Shown in pieces: positions 46,637 through 56,788 of a DNA stretch of 64,000 nt (the first letter of the stretch is position 1; each line of letters begins with the position of its first letter). Origin of the DNA: Gyromitra esculenta. Taxonomy: Eukaryota > Ascomycota > Pezizomycetes > Pezizales > Discinaceae. The DNA is taken from the NCBI GenBank assembly GCA_038503075.1, contig JBCAML010000003.1:248001-312000 (forward strand). The letters are read 5' to 3'. The position numbers were made by a program, and so were the translations under genes. The notes beneath the pieces were generated by a model that saw only the letters and a program-made list of their open reading frames with translations, was not told the origin of the DNA and searched no databases.

Positions 46637-49333
46637 TTACCTGATGACTTCGGCCTCAAGCTTACTCCTCTTTCCGCCTCTACCCACCCTCTTCAGCGCA
46701 TCGAAAACACCATCGATATCTTCCATCTCTTGCTCAACATCCACATCACCCCTTTTCCTCTTCCGCGTCCCATTTAAAGCACTTCTACTGGTCTTAGAGG
46801 AGCTAGGAGCAACGTAGGCGTCTTTGGGATTATACGACGAACGGCGTTTAGCGCGGATGCTCTCGGCGAGGACGGATTCCTCTTCTAGTTTCTTCTGCTC
46901 CTTGCGGTGTTCAGACGCAGTTACGTAGCGTTGAATAAGCCGGTGGTCGTCGATTTGCTCCTGGGTCTCGAGGTCAGTTTTCTAAATGTGTAATCCTACT
47001 AAAAAGTTGGGTGGGGACGAGGGAAGTATACCTCGGAATCGTTTTTGCGCTTCACAGTCTTGGGCCAGACGAGACCGTAAATCTTGCTGTGTCGCTCGCA
47101 CCTTTTACAGGCTCGGGGAACGTACCAGCGGTCGTCGTGGACGAATGTTTTTTGGCAGTCGCTGCATACGCATTTTGTTCCCTCGGTGTTTAGATGCCAG
47201 CTTAGATAGTCTCCTGGAACACGCGCGTGGGGGGGTTCAATAATTCCGGGTAGAACGGGGGTGGTGGATACAAGGGATTCGCGGCGAGGGGCAACTATGG
47301 TTTTGGGCTTTTTGCTCTTCTTGCGGTTGCTAGGGGCGCTCTTATGCACCTTCTTCGGGATCGCAATGGCCAGGACAGAGTCGTCGATTTCGTCCTCCCC
47401 AATATCGGTGAAATCGGAGAGCTCTTCGTCGTCTTCGAAGATAGATGGTTCTGGGGTACCACTAGTATTGGGAACGACATTGACTGAGAGGGCGGACAAG
47501 GGCGCAGAGAGGCCAAAACTCTTCGCGAATTCTGGAACTGCGGTTGTTTCGAGATTGGCTGGCATTGTCGAGTTGATGCTAGAGGGTTCGGGGGTCTGAG
47601 CATTATCTGGAATTGTGCTCGTTGGTGAATTTACAGATGCTAGATTCATGTTTTCCATCAGAGTATCTTGTCTCTCAGCTTCCTCCTTGCTCGAAACCTC
47701 CTCCTCCTCCTTAATAACCTGCTCCAACGCCTTCGGCAGCGCCGACAACCCCGATTCGACAGCCTCGCCGTCCTTTGGACCATCAGTAGCAGCAACCGCC
47801 GGCGTAGCAGTCCCATTGGTCTTCGGTGGGGTCATTGGTCTCTCAAGCACCTCCTCAACCTTTTCTTCTACTCCCTCCGGCGCCGGAGTATGCGCACTCA
47901 TCTCTTCCGGACCCCCAATCACAGACGGCGTCGTACTGAGATTATTTCCAATGCCAGTCTCAACTGACATACCACGGGAGCTATCCGGCGGACTAAGAAT
48001 CTGATTTGGTATAGCACTCTTCCGCCTACTCCTATCTCTATTCCTCTTCTCGACTTGTTCTAGCGTCTCCTCGACCCCAGCCGATAACCTCTTCCTGCTG
48101 CTCCGTCTAGTAATAATAGCTCCAGGAACCAAAGAATCGATATCGATCTCCTCCTCCTCTTCATCTCCACTAGCCACATCTCCAGCCCATCCGTTCCGCA
48201 TCTGGATTTCGCAGGTCCGACATAAACACTCTTTATTCCCCTCACCGAAATAGTCATCTGCGTATTTAACCGTGACCTCTTCGCCGACATCGACATCGCG
48301 CTCGACCACCAGCGTGACGTTATCCTTGTTCGTGGTTACGAACTTTGCGTTCGGCTCACAGTCGTGGTTGACAAAACGGGCAGGTCCCAGCAGGAGCGAC
48401 ATCCCGCCGACGCGCGAGCTGTAGATTATGCTGAAGTCGGTAGCGCCGTGCGTGAATGCATCTTCCTCGGCAGACGACATGCGTACCATAGCGCCGGTCA
48501 GGTACTTGATTGTGTCGCCGCGCCGGAACGGACGGCGGGAGATTATGGAGGCTTCGGGGGAGAGCGGATTGTAACGGTTGGTCGAAGATACTTCGAAGCC
48601 GGCGTCGGGGGAGTACATCGAGAGGTAGCGGCGGGCGTGTCTGTCCGTAGGGAAGATTAGTATACGTATACCAAGGATGGGGGTATGTTCAATTGAGATG
48701 GGGGGGTTGTACTTGATGAAATCTGCCTCTGCGTTAGGACTCTTATTCGAGACCTTATTGAGATATTGCTTCACGCCATTAAGTCTACAATCGCCACATC
48801 ATAACGTTAGCAAACCCCCTCCATCCATGAACCTCACAACTCCCCCCCAAAAAAAGACAATCCACCCCAGGCAAGGAGAAGAGCAAAGTGAAAAAAGCAA
48901 GTTCGCACTGGGTGGTAGATCTTCTGCTTCTCCGCTTCCCCCCTTCCCCTCCTCTCCCACAACCAGTCGAGTATTTGTTTTTTTTTTTGTTTTATTTCCC
49001 CACTCACTCAAGAAACCTCTGCAGCGCGCCTGCAGTATTCTTATTCCTGACCACCTCGTGCACAATTATCTTCACAACCTCCTCCGTCTTGATCCCGCGG
49101 TTCGGGTGGTAGCTGTGTTTCATCTTGCGGATTTTCGTCCAGTAGTAGACCTATCATGTTTTTTTAAATTTTTTTTAGCAAAGAAACACAACCAGCAGAG
49201 ATGGGGGGATGGGATGTGGATGTGATGGATAGATGGATGGGTTGCATACGCGATCGACGAGCGCATCGGTGAGTAGGTCGTCGAATTCAGCGAGCTGGCT
49301 GAGCGATAACTGGTATTTTCCAGGGCGCGCCAT
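46637..49333 (-). CDS. SET9: Set9/Suv4-20 (KMT5) histone H4-K20 methyltransferase
   Basis: Nuclear enzyme that methylates H4 lysine 20. Model: exons 49333-49250, 49150-49008, 48784-47032 and 46981-46637 (774 aa). The N-terminal helical part (MARPGKYQLSLSQLAEFDDL; VYYWTKIRKMKH; ALQRFLELNGVKQYL) is typical of Suv4-20. The SET domain spans about 140-270, with the SAM-binding GPARFVNHDCEPN (NHDC at about 215-218), VKYADDYFG, and post-SET cysteines CLCRTC (about 262-267). A long acidic/Ser/Pro-rich disordered region follows, then a Cys-rich motif (CVCSDC...CKRC) and a basic tail ending LEAEVIR. The stop overlaps a perfect donor (AG|GTAAGT at 46640-46635), so a further 3' exon cannot be excluded. 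Size and layout fit filamentous-fungal SET9. Confidence 0.92.
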
Positions 49334-50080
49334 CTTGCTCGAAGTCGGTTTCTCTTCTTTTCGTTTCTTTTTCTTTTTTTTCCGTGGAGAACAGTTGCGC
49401 TCTTGCTGCAGTGTTAGTTCCGTGTTTGGTTTAGTAGGGAGGGTGTTGTTTTTGCTAGCACAAGAACAAGCAGGCAGGATTTCTCAGGTCCAGTATAGGA
49501 GGTGAAAGCAGAGGGGGAGGGGGAGGGGGGGAGACGAGAAGGGAGAGGGAGAGGGAGAGGGGGCGAGAGGGAATGTTCTCTCGTCGATATATTTCTTGTT
49601 TTGGGGGTTAAAGAAAGCGAGGCGCGCAGGAGAGCGGAAGCACAGACACGCGCCGGGCCCTGCACAGAACGAGGTAAACAGGGGTTCGCTTTCAAATACG
49701 TGATCTTCTCTGTCCAGCACAGCAGAGCGAGGATCTACAGTCCGCTTTCTCTTCTGCTGTCGTCAGTGGGAATCGTCGATCACAGCCTGTTGTCTACGTG
49801 CATCTACTGTGTGTCCCCAAAGACCGTTTACACGATGTTTGTTCCTGTCTTTAGCCATTCCATCGAACCTTTCTTTACCCTCATCCGTTTCCGTTTCCGT
49901 TTCCGGGCTCTACAGCAGAGCACACAATCCCTGATTTCCCCTGTCTTGTCTTGTCTTGTCTGGTCGAGAACACCACCAGCCCTAAACCTCACCTCCACCC
50001 CCCCCCCCACCAAAACAACCCACTCCCGAAAACACACATCCCAAAAATAATAAAGTCAGCCGCAACTGTCTCATCTCGAC

Positions 50081-50113
50081 CTGACTGACTGACTGACTGA
50101 CTGACTGACTGAC
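50081..50113 (+). repeat. (CTGA)n / (GACT)n microsatellite
   Basis: Eight perfect tetranucleotide units, about 750 bp upstream of the SET9 start. Three other tetranucleotide runs of comparable size lie near genes in this window (33329-33351, 36533-36551, 54814-54839). Confidence 0.9.
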
Positions 50114-51639
50114 GGGCGGAATGACACCTACATACTCTACCTATCGACTGACTGCACACAGATACTAGCCATCGAACCACTCTACTTTGTTTTGCGCGCC
50201 ACCTCGTTGCGCCAATTTAAAACTCCATCGGACCATTCACAACACGGCTAAAATCAAGTTTTTTTTTATTTTTCCCCTAAAAAAAAAACCTCTCTCTCTT
50301 CTTAAATCCCCCCCCCACCCGGGGGGGCCCTCCGAGTGGTTTTTCTGTTTCTATTTTATTTCTATTGCTCAAATAAACAGATCCGATCGATGTAACGGAA
50401 TGTGTAGTTGGACCGTCAAGCGATGGTTACCATGTGCGATAGGTTCGGTTGAGAAGAAAAAAAATAACCTCGGAAACTCGGAAACTCGGAAACATGGGGA
50501 GATGCTGCGGGATATGCATCATGCTTGTTTGTCGCAGGGCGTACAGTACAGCAATGTATAGGTCGAAACAAGGGGGTTGTTTTACAGGCTGTTCGCCCCC
50601 TTCCCTTCCATATCTCCCCCACTACGTCAATGATCCTAGCGACGGGTTTCAACGAGTGATTTGTCATGACTTGGATCTCGCTTGGCGCATTGATAGATAT
50701 GGCTTTTGCGGTTGGAATAAAGAAAGTATGTGTGGATGTGAGCGTTTCCGGATCTGAGTAGAATTGCCTAGTACCAGTCAACACAACACTTGAACTAGTC
50801 GTTATTGAATATAGTCCTCTCATCAATTTAGCAAATTTAAATGTCCCTTCAAGCCAATCAGCATCCGTACAACGGACCAAAAATAAAGAAAGCCAGAGAA
50901 TTTAAAACCAGTCTGTCCATCCAACCAATAGATCTGGAGTATATATACAGTCATATCAGAGTAATAGCTCCAGAAACTGAGTGTCACGCCTCAGTATAAA
51001 CGAAGAGTGTAGTCCAAAGTAGACAGCTAGGGTTTTGGTCATGAAAGTTGATTTCGTTTATGTGCCTAGGAGTAGAAATTCATACGCTGAGGACAAATAC
51101 TCATACCCCTTCTTTGAGCCTTGATGCGCGGGCTAGACCGACAGTAGTGACGGTAAATAAACGTTGTGTTTATCACTGCTATCTCTAGACGGATGCTACG
51201 AGGTACATATTTCCCGTTTGTTGTACTCTTGATATTTTCTCTAGGTCACTCAGCGCTTTGGGTATCAGGGCCCTGCATTTTCGGATTGAAGGTGAAGTAT
51301 AGATAAACATCATGACCTATATAGCACCTCATCATTAGCTTTGAAAAACTCAATGCATGTTGGTGAGCCTCCGAGTTTGCTCCCCGTAGCTTGATACTGA
51401 TTTAAGTTTATTGAAGAGGCCGATCTAAGTGCCGCAACATGATTCGCTCGCAGCCATGGTTTTATTTCGGGTAATAGCGGCTGACTGTACATAGTCCTTT
51501 GTAAATATGTAGCTGAATCATGCGATGAGGTTACGTTATCGCGTCTTCGTGATCCATGCTACGGTACGGGCGACGACTAGCCCTTGACTCAGCCCTACCC
51601 GATTCAACGGCTGTGCGTGCTGATAGTGTAAATATTGAT

Positions 51640-51755
51640 TTAGGAGGAATATAACTATTGAAAACGCATTCCCCCCCGTATTTTCTTTTCCTACACCGTT
51701 GTCAGTAAGGTGATTGCTTCTCGATCTGGGAAGAATATAACTATTGAAAACACAG
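51640..51755 (+). repeat. Short tandem duplication, 86-bp period
   Basis: GAATATAACTATTGAAAAC occurs at 51647-51665 and again at 51733-51751, with weaker similarity continuing on both sides (GGAGG/GGGAA before; TTTTCT, TACAC and TCAGT after, in the same order). It is a diverged two-copy tandem duplication of unknown origin. Confidence 0.6.
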
Positions 51756-52012
51756 TTTCCTCGTGTTTTCTCTACACAAATCTCAGTGGGGCGATTTGCG
51801 CTGGAGCTTTTTGAGGTTACGTTGGTCCGAATTCGTACAATGCTTTTCTTCTAAGCTTGCTAGGTTGTCGCAAATACCGCGGTTGTCTGATTTTATGTTT
51901 GCTGCAAAATTCAATGAATGAATCGCGGGTGCTCTATCTCTTGGTTGAATATGGTATGGTAATCGGCGTGAAACTACATGGTTATCAGCTAGTTCACCAC
52001 TTCTGGATTGAG

Positions 52013-52085
52013 TTTTGTTCAAGCCATAGCTTTAGTTGCATGTGAAATTCTTGTACTCTAAAACAATAAAACAGCGATTTAGCAG
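52013..52085 (+). repeat. Dispersed repeat, copy 2
   Basis: It contains TTTTGTTCAAGCCATAGCTT, then AGTTGCATGTGAAATTCTTG and AAAACAATAAAACAGCGATT, aligned in order and orientation with the copy at about 4437-4505. The match does not continue visibly beyond about 75 bp. Confidence 0.5.
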
Positions 52086-52782
52086 GAGAGGAGAAAGAAG
52101 AAACCACTTTTGGACTGACTTTAGGGTTGAGATGTTTGAATAGCAACAACAGACTACTCTCGCCGGGAGCTGTGACAATGGGAGTGCTGTCTCTTGCACA
52201 AGGTTGAATTTAGTAGGAGTGTAGTTGAAGACGGAGATTGAAATAAGTTATAACTGAGGTTACGGTTAGGGAAGGGAAGGAAGGAGAAGGATGGAGAGAG
52301 AAAAGGAAGAAGGATGAAAAGGATGGTTTGTCTGCGGTAGTCGCCCATTAGCAGAAGCTACGCCAGAAACACCAGTAAGATGGGCAGTACATGAATCTAC
52401 AAGAATGTCTCCATTGAACATCGGATATACAATACCCACCAACACTGCTGAGCCAATCTACATGTACATGCAGCACGCCACAGTGTCTACTCCAAGAGCA
52501 ATCGTAGATGTTGTGAGCGTCTGAATGCTCAGAGCTGATACAAGGAATCCCAAAATCCTAAATTTACGAATATTTCCACACGATGCTACATGTGCATGTG
52601 CCTCAACACAAAACCCAAACCACCCCCAAATAACCAAAAACCCCAAATACACCGAGTGACGCCCCATGACCAATCTTGGCAGCCGAGCCTCACCCCACGC
52701 TAAAAAGCCCCATTCCCCATCCATCCCACCTCAACCCACAAATTCCTCACCTTCAACCCCCCCACAAACCACCGCCGCCGCC

Positions 52783-53376
52783 ATGTTTCCCACGCGAGCG
52801 CTCGGGATGATCCAATTAAAGGTCAGTCTCCCCGCCCCCCCTCCAGCCCTTCAGTCCAGCAACTAACGAAACCTATAGTCGATGCTCAACTGCATCGACA
52901 ACTCCGGCGCCGCAATAGTCGAGTGCGCACAAGTACTGAAACGGAAGAGACCCGCAGGAATCGGTACAACCTCCCCTTCCCCCTCCCTCTCCTCACCCCA
53001 CTATAGTAACACCGCTGACATGTTATAGGCGATAAGATAGTAGTCGTGATACAGAAACAGCGTTCCCTCGGTCAAGATAACTCAGCGAGTGCTCAGGCTG
53101 CGGTTAAAGTCCGTCGCGGAGACGTATGCCATGCGGTGGTGGTGCGCACGAAGAAGAAGTATCGTAGGCCTGATGGGAGCTATATCCGTTTCGACGATAA
53201 TGCCTGTGTGTTGGTTAATAAGGCGGGGGATCCGCTAGGGACGAGATTGAGTGGTAGGTTGAAGTGGTCATGGTAGTCAAGGGTAGTGGCTAATTCCGGT
53301 GATAGGTGTTGTTGGAGAGGAATTGAAGCGGAAGAGGTGGTCAAAGATTTTATCGTTGGCGCCTATGAACGTGTAG
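52783..53376 (+). CDS. MRPL38: Mitochondrial large-subunit ribosomal protein uL14m
   Basis: uL14 family protein of the mitoribosome, at the subunit interface. Model: exons 52783-52821, 52879-52963, 53029-53253 and 53306-53376 (139 aa). [37 protein letters not shown] carries the uL14 signature start. [28 protein letters not shown] and [22 protein letters not shown] form the barrel, and the C-terminus [20 protein letters not shown] is conserved. A short N-terminus without a long presequence is usual for uL14m. The Ile/Gln-rich VIQKQ and the [10 protein letters not shown] insert separate it from cytosolic uL14. It converges with RPB9, with 263 bp between stops. Confidence 0.95.
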
Positions 53377-53639
53377 GTGGTTGGCTTGTTTGGTCACGGC
53401 AGGGTAGAAAGCTGGGGGTTTTAAGAGCGGAATTTGAAATGTGATTTTCATTGCTCGTTTTATTATTATCAGCGGACAAAAATCTCTTATTGTCAATTCT
53501 TTTCCCCTATACGCCGGGTCGCCGCCCTTCCCCCTTGTATCATACAAAGCAAATTTATAAAAAAAACAGCGAGAAACAATTGGAATACATGTCCGTGGTC
53601 TTTGTGGTCTTTGTGGGTATCTCGTGGCTCTTACATCGT

Positions 53640-54233
53640 CTAATTCGGGTAGTTCTCGTGGATCTTACCACATGTGCAGCAGACGTGGAAGAGTTTCTAT
53701 CCACCAAGCCCGTATAAGCATTCCAGACCGGATCACATCTTCCCCACAGCACCAACCTATAACAGGAAAACTCACCATCTTCGTATCTTCCGTTCTCTGC
53801 TGACTCTGGAAAAACACCGCCTCCGTCTCGTGGCAGTACGGACATGTTTTATTCGACCTTGGCAGCGTGGGATCACTCCCGATATCGGTAATGACACCTG
53901 CCGTCTCGCCGGACGAACCACCGAGGACGTTGCGGAAGACACAGTAGTTGGTCGCTGACTCGGTGGCCTGGCAGGTACGGCAGCGGTAGAGGAGTACGTT
54001 GTTTAGACGATCCTGCTGCGTGTTAGACTCCTGTGCCGAGTGTTATTGCCGGGAAGAAGGAGCGGAGGAGGCGAACCTCGTGGGGGTAGAGCATGTTAGA
54101 GCTACACGGGAGTTAGTTTTGTCAATCCGGGGGGCGAACAGCAAAGAGCATACCATTCGCGACAGAAACGGAAGGCAACCTTGTCGTGGGTCGCCTTGCG
54201 AGTCTCAGGAGTAGGAGTACCAGCGTCAGACAT
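53640..54233 (-). CDS. RPB9: RNA polymerase II subunit Rpb9
   Basis: Two-zinc-ribbon subunit of RNA polymerase II, involved in fidelity, start-site choice and transcript cleavage with TFIIS. Model: exons 54233-54154, 54101-54077, 54012-53776 and 53696-53640 (132 aa; yeast 122). The second exon is only 25 nt and supplies SNMLYPHE. Ribbon 1 uses FCRECSNMLYPHED and LYRCRTCQATE, followed by NYCVFRNV. Ribbon 2 starts CPYCHETEAVFFQSQQRTED and closes with FHVCCTCGKI, giving C-x2-C pairs. The spacing between pairs fits the TFIIS-type fold. The end (CGKIHENYPN) differs from the usual CGH[IR][WF] ending, though the cysteines are kept. Divergent from the bL12m gene. Confidence 0.95.
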
Positions 54234-54586
54234 GATTCCGAGATGGAGCTATGTGATATCAGGGCAGGCAGGAATAAAACAAAGACCGCCGAATGTATAC
54301 GAAACGCAGGTGGAGGAGAGCGAGTAGGAGCTGTCGCGTCGAGATGGGCAGAAGAGAGGCGAGATGGCCGACGATCCGCGGAAGCTCCGAGTCGACACCA
54401 GATGCGGGCTCGCCCAACTCAGCTCAACCACGCCTTGGCACCCGCCCGTGACTAAGCCACCCACCAGCCTCACCACGAAAAGTTTCCACCACCTCAATCT
54501 TCAAATCACCGAGTCCACTCCTCCAATTCCAATTTCGACCTTACGACTCTCCTTCCGTCAAAGTCTCCCTAGGCACATACTACATA
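54234..54586. promoter_or_regulatory. Divergent promoter RPB9 / bL12m
   Basis: 353 bp between the two start codons. The half nearer bL12m is C/A-rich with pyrimidine runs on the plus strand (54420-54560), as in fungal housekeeping promoters. No TATA box is evident. The spacing suggests a shared nucleosome-free region. Confidence 0.5.
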
Positions 54587-55231
54587 ATGGCTCTCGCATC
54601 CAGGTGCTGTGCTCGCCTTGCCCGGTCCGCCGTCGCTGCCCCGTCGCTCAGGCTCGCCCCGATTACCGTCCAACCCCGACGATGGAATTCGTCCGCCGCA
54701 ACAGACCCCAAGATCTCTGGCATCGTTGATCAGATCTCAGGACTAACACTGCTAGAGACCGCAGATCTGGTCTCGTTGCTGAAGGTGCGCTTCAATTGAA
54801 CTTATTTGCTGCACATCCATCCATCCATCCATCCATCCACCCCGCCCACCCCACCTACCCCCACCATGAAGTCTCACCTACCCGCAATTGCGAACTGACT
54901 TGATGTCCAGACCCGCCTCAATATCCCCGATATCGCCATGCAATCGTTTGCGCCTGCGGCTGCCGCCCCCGCCGCTGCTCCCGAGGAAGCCGTTGCCGAG
55001 GAACCTGTTCAGGAAAAGACCATGTTCAACTTGAAGCTGCAGTCATTCGAAGCCTCTGCGAAGCCCAAGATCATCAAGGAGGTCAAGTCGCTCCTTGGTC
55101 TGTCGCTGGTCGACTCGAAGAAGTTTGTCGAGTCTGTGCCGAAGATGCTGAAGGAGGGATTGGTCAAGGAGGAGGCGGAGAAGATACAAAAGGTGCTGAA
55201 GGATCTGGGTGCTGTCGCGGTTCTGGAGTAA
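54587..55231 (+). CDS. MNP1: Mitochondrial ribosomal protein bL12m
   Basis: L7/L12-type stalk protein of the mitoribosome that recruits elongation factors. Model: exons 54587-54784 and 54911-55231 (172 aa). Residues 1-35 are Arg/Ala/Ser-rich (ARLARSAVAAPSLRLAP) and form a matrix signal. The N-terminal dimerisation part has ISGLTLLETADLVSLLKTRL, then an Ala/Pro/Glu-rich hinge. The C-terminal domain has FNLKLQSFEASAKPKIIKEV, then LLGLSLVDSKKFVESVP and VKEEAEKIQKVLKDLGA, ending VAVLE. The single intron carries an ATCC microsatellite (54814-54839). It converges with CTK3. Confidence 0.95.
54814..54839 (+). repeat. (ATCC)n microsatellite in the bL12m intron
   Basis: Six uninterrupted CATC/ATCC units in the middle of the 126-bp intron, followed by a C-rich stretch. 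Unit-number variation would change intron length without touching the coding sequence. Confidence 0.9.
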
Positions 55232-55769
55232 ATGGAATATTAGAAGAGGGATTTTGGTGGGGAAGGGGTGCGGGCATTTCATTCGATACGGGTAGACGTA
55301 AGGTGTTATGTGATGCATGTGGAAATGTACATTTTAGAAATAGCGACCCCCCCATGAGCAACAACAACAAAAATATCAGTGCGGGATCGGTGATTACGGG
55401 CACCATTCTTAGATCTTGTATAAAGTCTTCGTCTCCTCCAAATAGGAATGCATATTCGAATGATATAGTTTCCGTTTTTCTTCCTTCCTTCTTGTACTGT
55501 ACAGTTGAACGCTGATCGAAAGAAACCCCGTCCCGGCATTTTTTTTTCCCCTGCCCAGTGTAAAAAAGTATAAGATGTAAAAGTACAGGTATCCAACCCG
55601 AAAACGCCACAACCAAAGACTACTGTTTGGGAAAGAAGGAAATACAAACAGGTACTGCAATGAGCTATGAAGCCCAAATGCCTCGAGAGAGATAGTTGCT
55701 AGGATGCCCATGGCCTTATCCTGGCCACCGCCGTCCCAAAATAAAATTCATGAAATAAATTACGTGCCC
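55232..55769. terminator. Convergent 3' spacer bL12m / CTK3
   Basis: 538 bp between convergent stop codons, no supported gene. It contains T and A runs (55540-55552) and several AATAAA-like motifs on both strands (AATAAAATTCATGAAATAAA near 55740 on the plus strand). The small open frames here have no recognisable domains. Confidence 0.45.
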
Positions 55770-56788
55770 TCATGCGATGGATGAAGCTAGGATCTGGTTC
55801 TCTTCCCGCATGATCTCGTAGTCATCGGAGTTTATGTCACTTTGCTGATCCCAGGATTTTTCAAATTCAGGGTTGTGGCCGTCGTAGTCAGGATAACCGA
55901 TAGCCCAGATGTTTTCCCGAAGGCGTTTATGCTGTTTGTTTGTTTATGGTTAGAATTACCTGATGTGTGTAAGGGGTTTAGGAAGCCTCACCCGTTCTCG
56001 GTCTTCTTCCATTCTCTGCTGTATTATAGCATCGTCGAACTTGCGCTTGGTAGCTGAACCTCTGCCCTCAAGACCAGGTTCTTCGTCATCGTCGTCGTAT
56101 ATGCTTTCCGCCGGCGATGCGATAGTTGCTCTGTAAACCAGTAAGACCAGAGCCCAGTTATGATTTACTGAGGGGAGAGATGGGTAGGGGATCCTACTTA
56201 TGTTCCGCCTCTCTCTCTGTCAGCATCGAGCCAACTTCCTCCATCGTAAGGTCCTCGACAATTCCTTTATCCTTCAGACTTTGTAATATCTATTCCCGTC
56301 AGCCATGTCCCCCCAAATCCGTAGGTCTCTCCCACCGAAGCGAGAACAGAACACACACCTTTCGAACAGTCCCCACATTCGCCGCTCCTTCTGGATCATT
56401 CGGCACAACCGTATCTACTATCTGCAACAGATCCCTCTGTATCATTTTGACATAACCGTTATACTCCGTCTTCATCGACAGCTCACACAGCACCTCGATG
56501 AAGTAGAGCATATTGACGCGAGTATTCATCGTGCACTCCTCCTATTCGCGCCACAACCATCAACCACCGAGTCTCCACTACTGAGCGTCAAGAGACGAAA
56601 GCGGGGGGGACGCAGATACGTACACTTTGCAGCTGCTCCAAGATGACACTAAACAGATCCTCATCGAGCTCTTTATTTCGCAGCGCGAACTGGGCGCACT
56701 GTTTCGACGCGCCAGCGGAGGCATTGAGGCGCGAGAGGAGGCGCGTGAATTGGAGACGGCAGTTGAAGGGGTCGTCTGTGGCTGCCAT
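55770..56788 (-). CDS. CTK3: Ctk3, gamma subunit of CTD kinase I
   Basis: Partner of the Ctk1 kinase and Ctk2 cyclin (CTDK-I), which phosphorylates Ser2 of the Pol II C-terminal domain. Model: exons 56788-56624, 56541-56359, 56289-56198, 56130-55992 and 55931-55770 (246 aa). The N-terminal CID-like domain (residues 5-150) has DPFNCRLQFTRLLSRLNAS, KQCAQFALRNKELDEDLFSV, MNTRVNMLYFIEVLCEL, YVKMIQRDLLQIVDTVVP and GAANVGTVRKILQSLK. The C-terminal Ctk3 region has ATKRKFDDAIIQQRMEEDRE, then HKRLRENIWAI near the end. All four joints fall inside conserved motifs. The order matches other filamentous-fungal Ctk3 proteins. Confidence 0.93.

Larger units (their letters stand above)
49334..52782. other. 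SET9 promoter and gene-poor block
   Basis: 3.4 kb without a supported gene. 49334-50160 is the SET9 promoter/5' region, with a G/A-rich block (49500-49572), a C run at 49998-50009, and a GACT microsatellite (50081-50113). Later come a short tandem duplication (51647-51751), the second copy of the dispersed repeat (52013-52085) and TACATGTA at 52459-52466. Small open frames on both strands have no recognisable domains. 52570-52780 is C/A-rich promoter DNA of the uL14m gene. Confidence 0.4.

Noticed and set aside
46154..46659. Minus-strand Phe/Leu-rich ORFs resembling membrane peptides
   Set aside because: They are encoded by T-rich DNA directly downstream of the SET9 stop, overlap in several frames and have no conserved residues; 3' UTR composition explains them.
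50416..50880. 154-codon minus-strand ORF in the SET9-uL14m gap
   Set aside because: No recognisable domain, overlapped by another frame on the plus strand, and no splice partners in conserved phase.
51783..52022. Minus-strand 79-codon ORF with an SDN motif, considered as Copia RNase H
   Set aside because: The residues around SDN do not fit the RNase H or integrase pattern closely enough, and no neighbouring motif was found.
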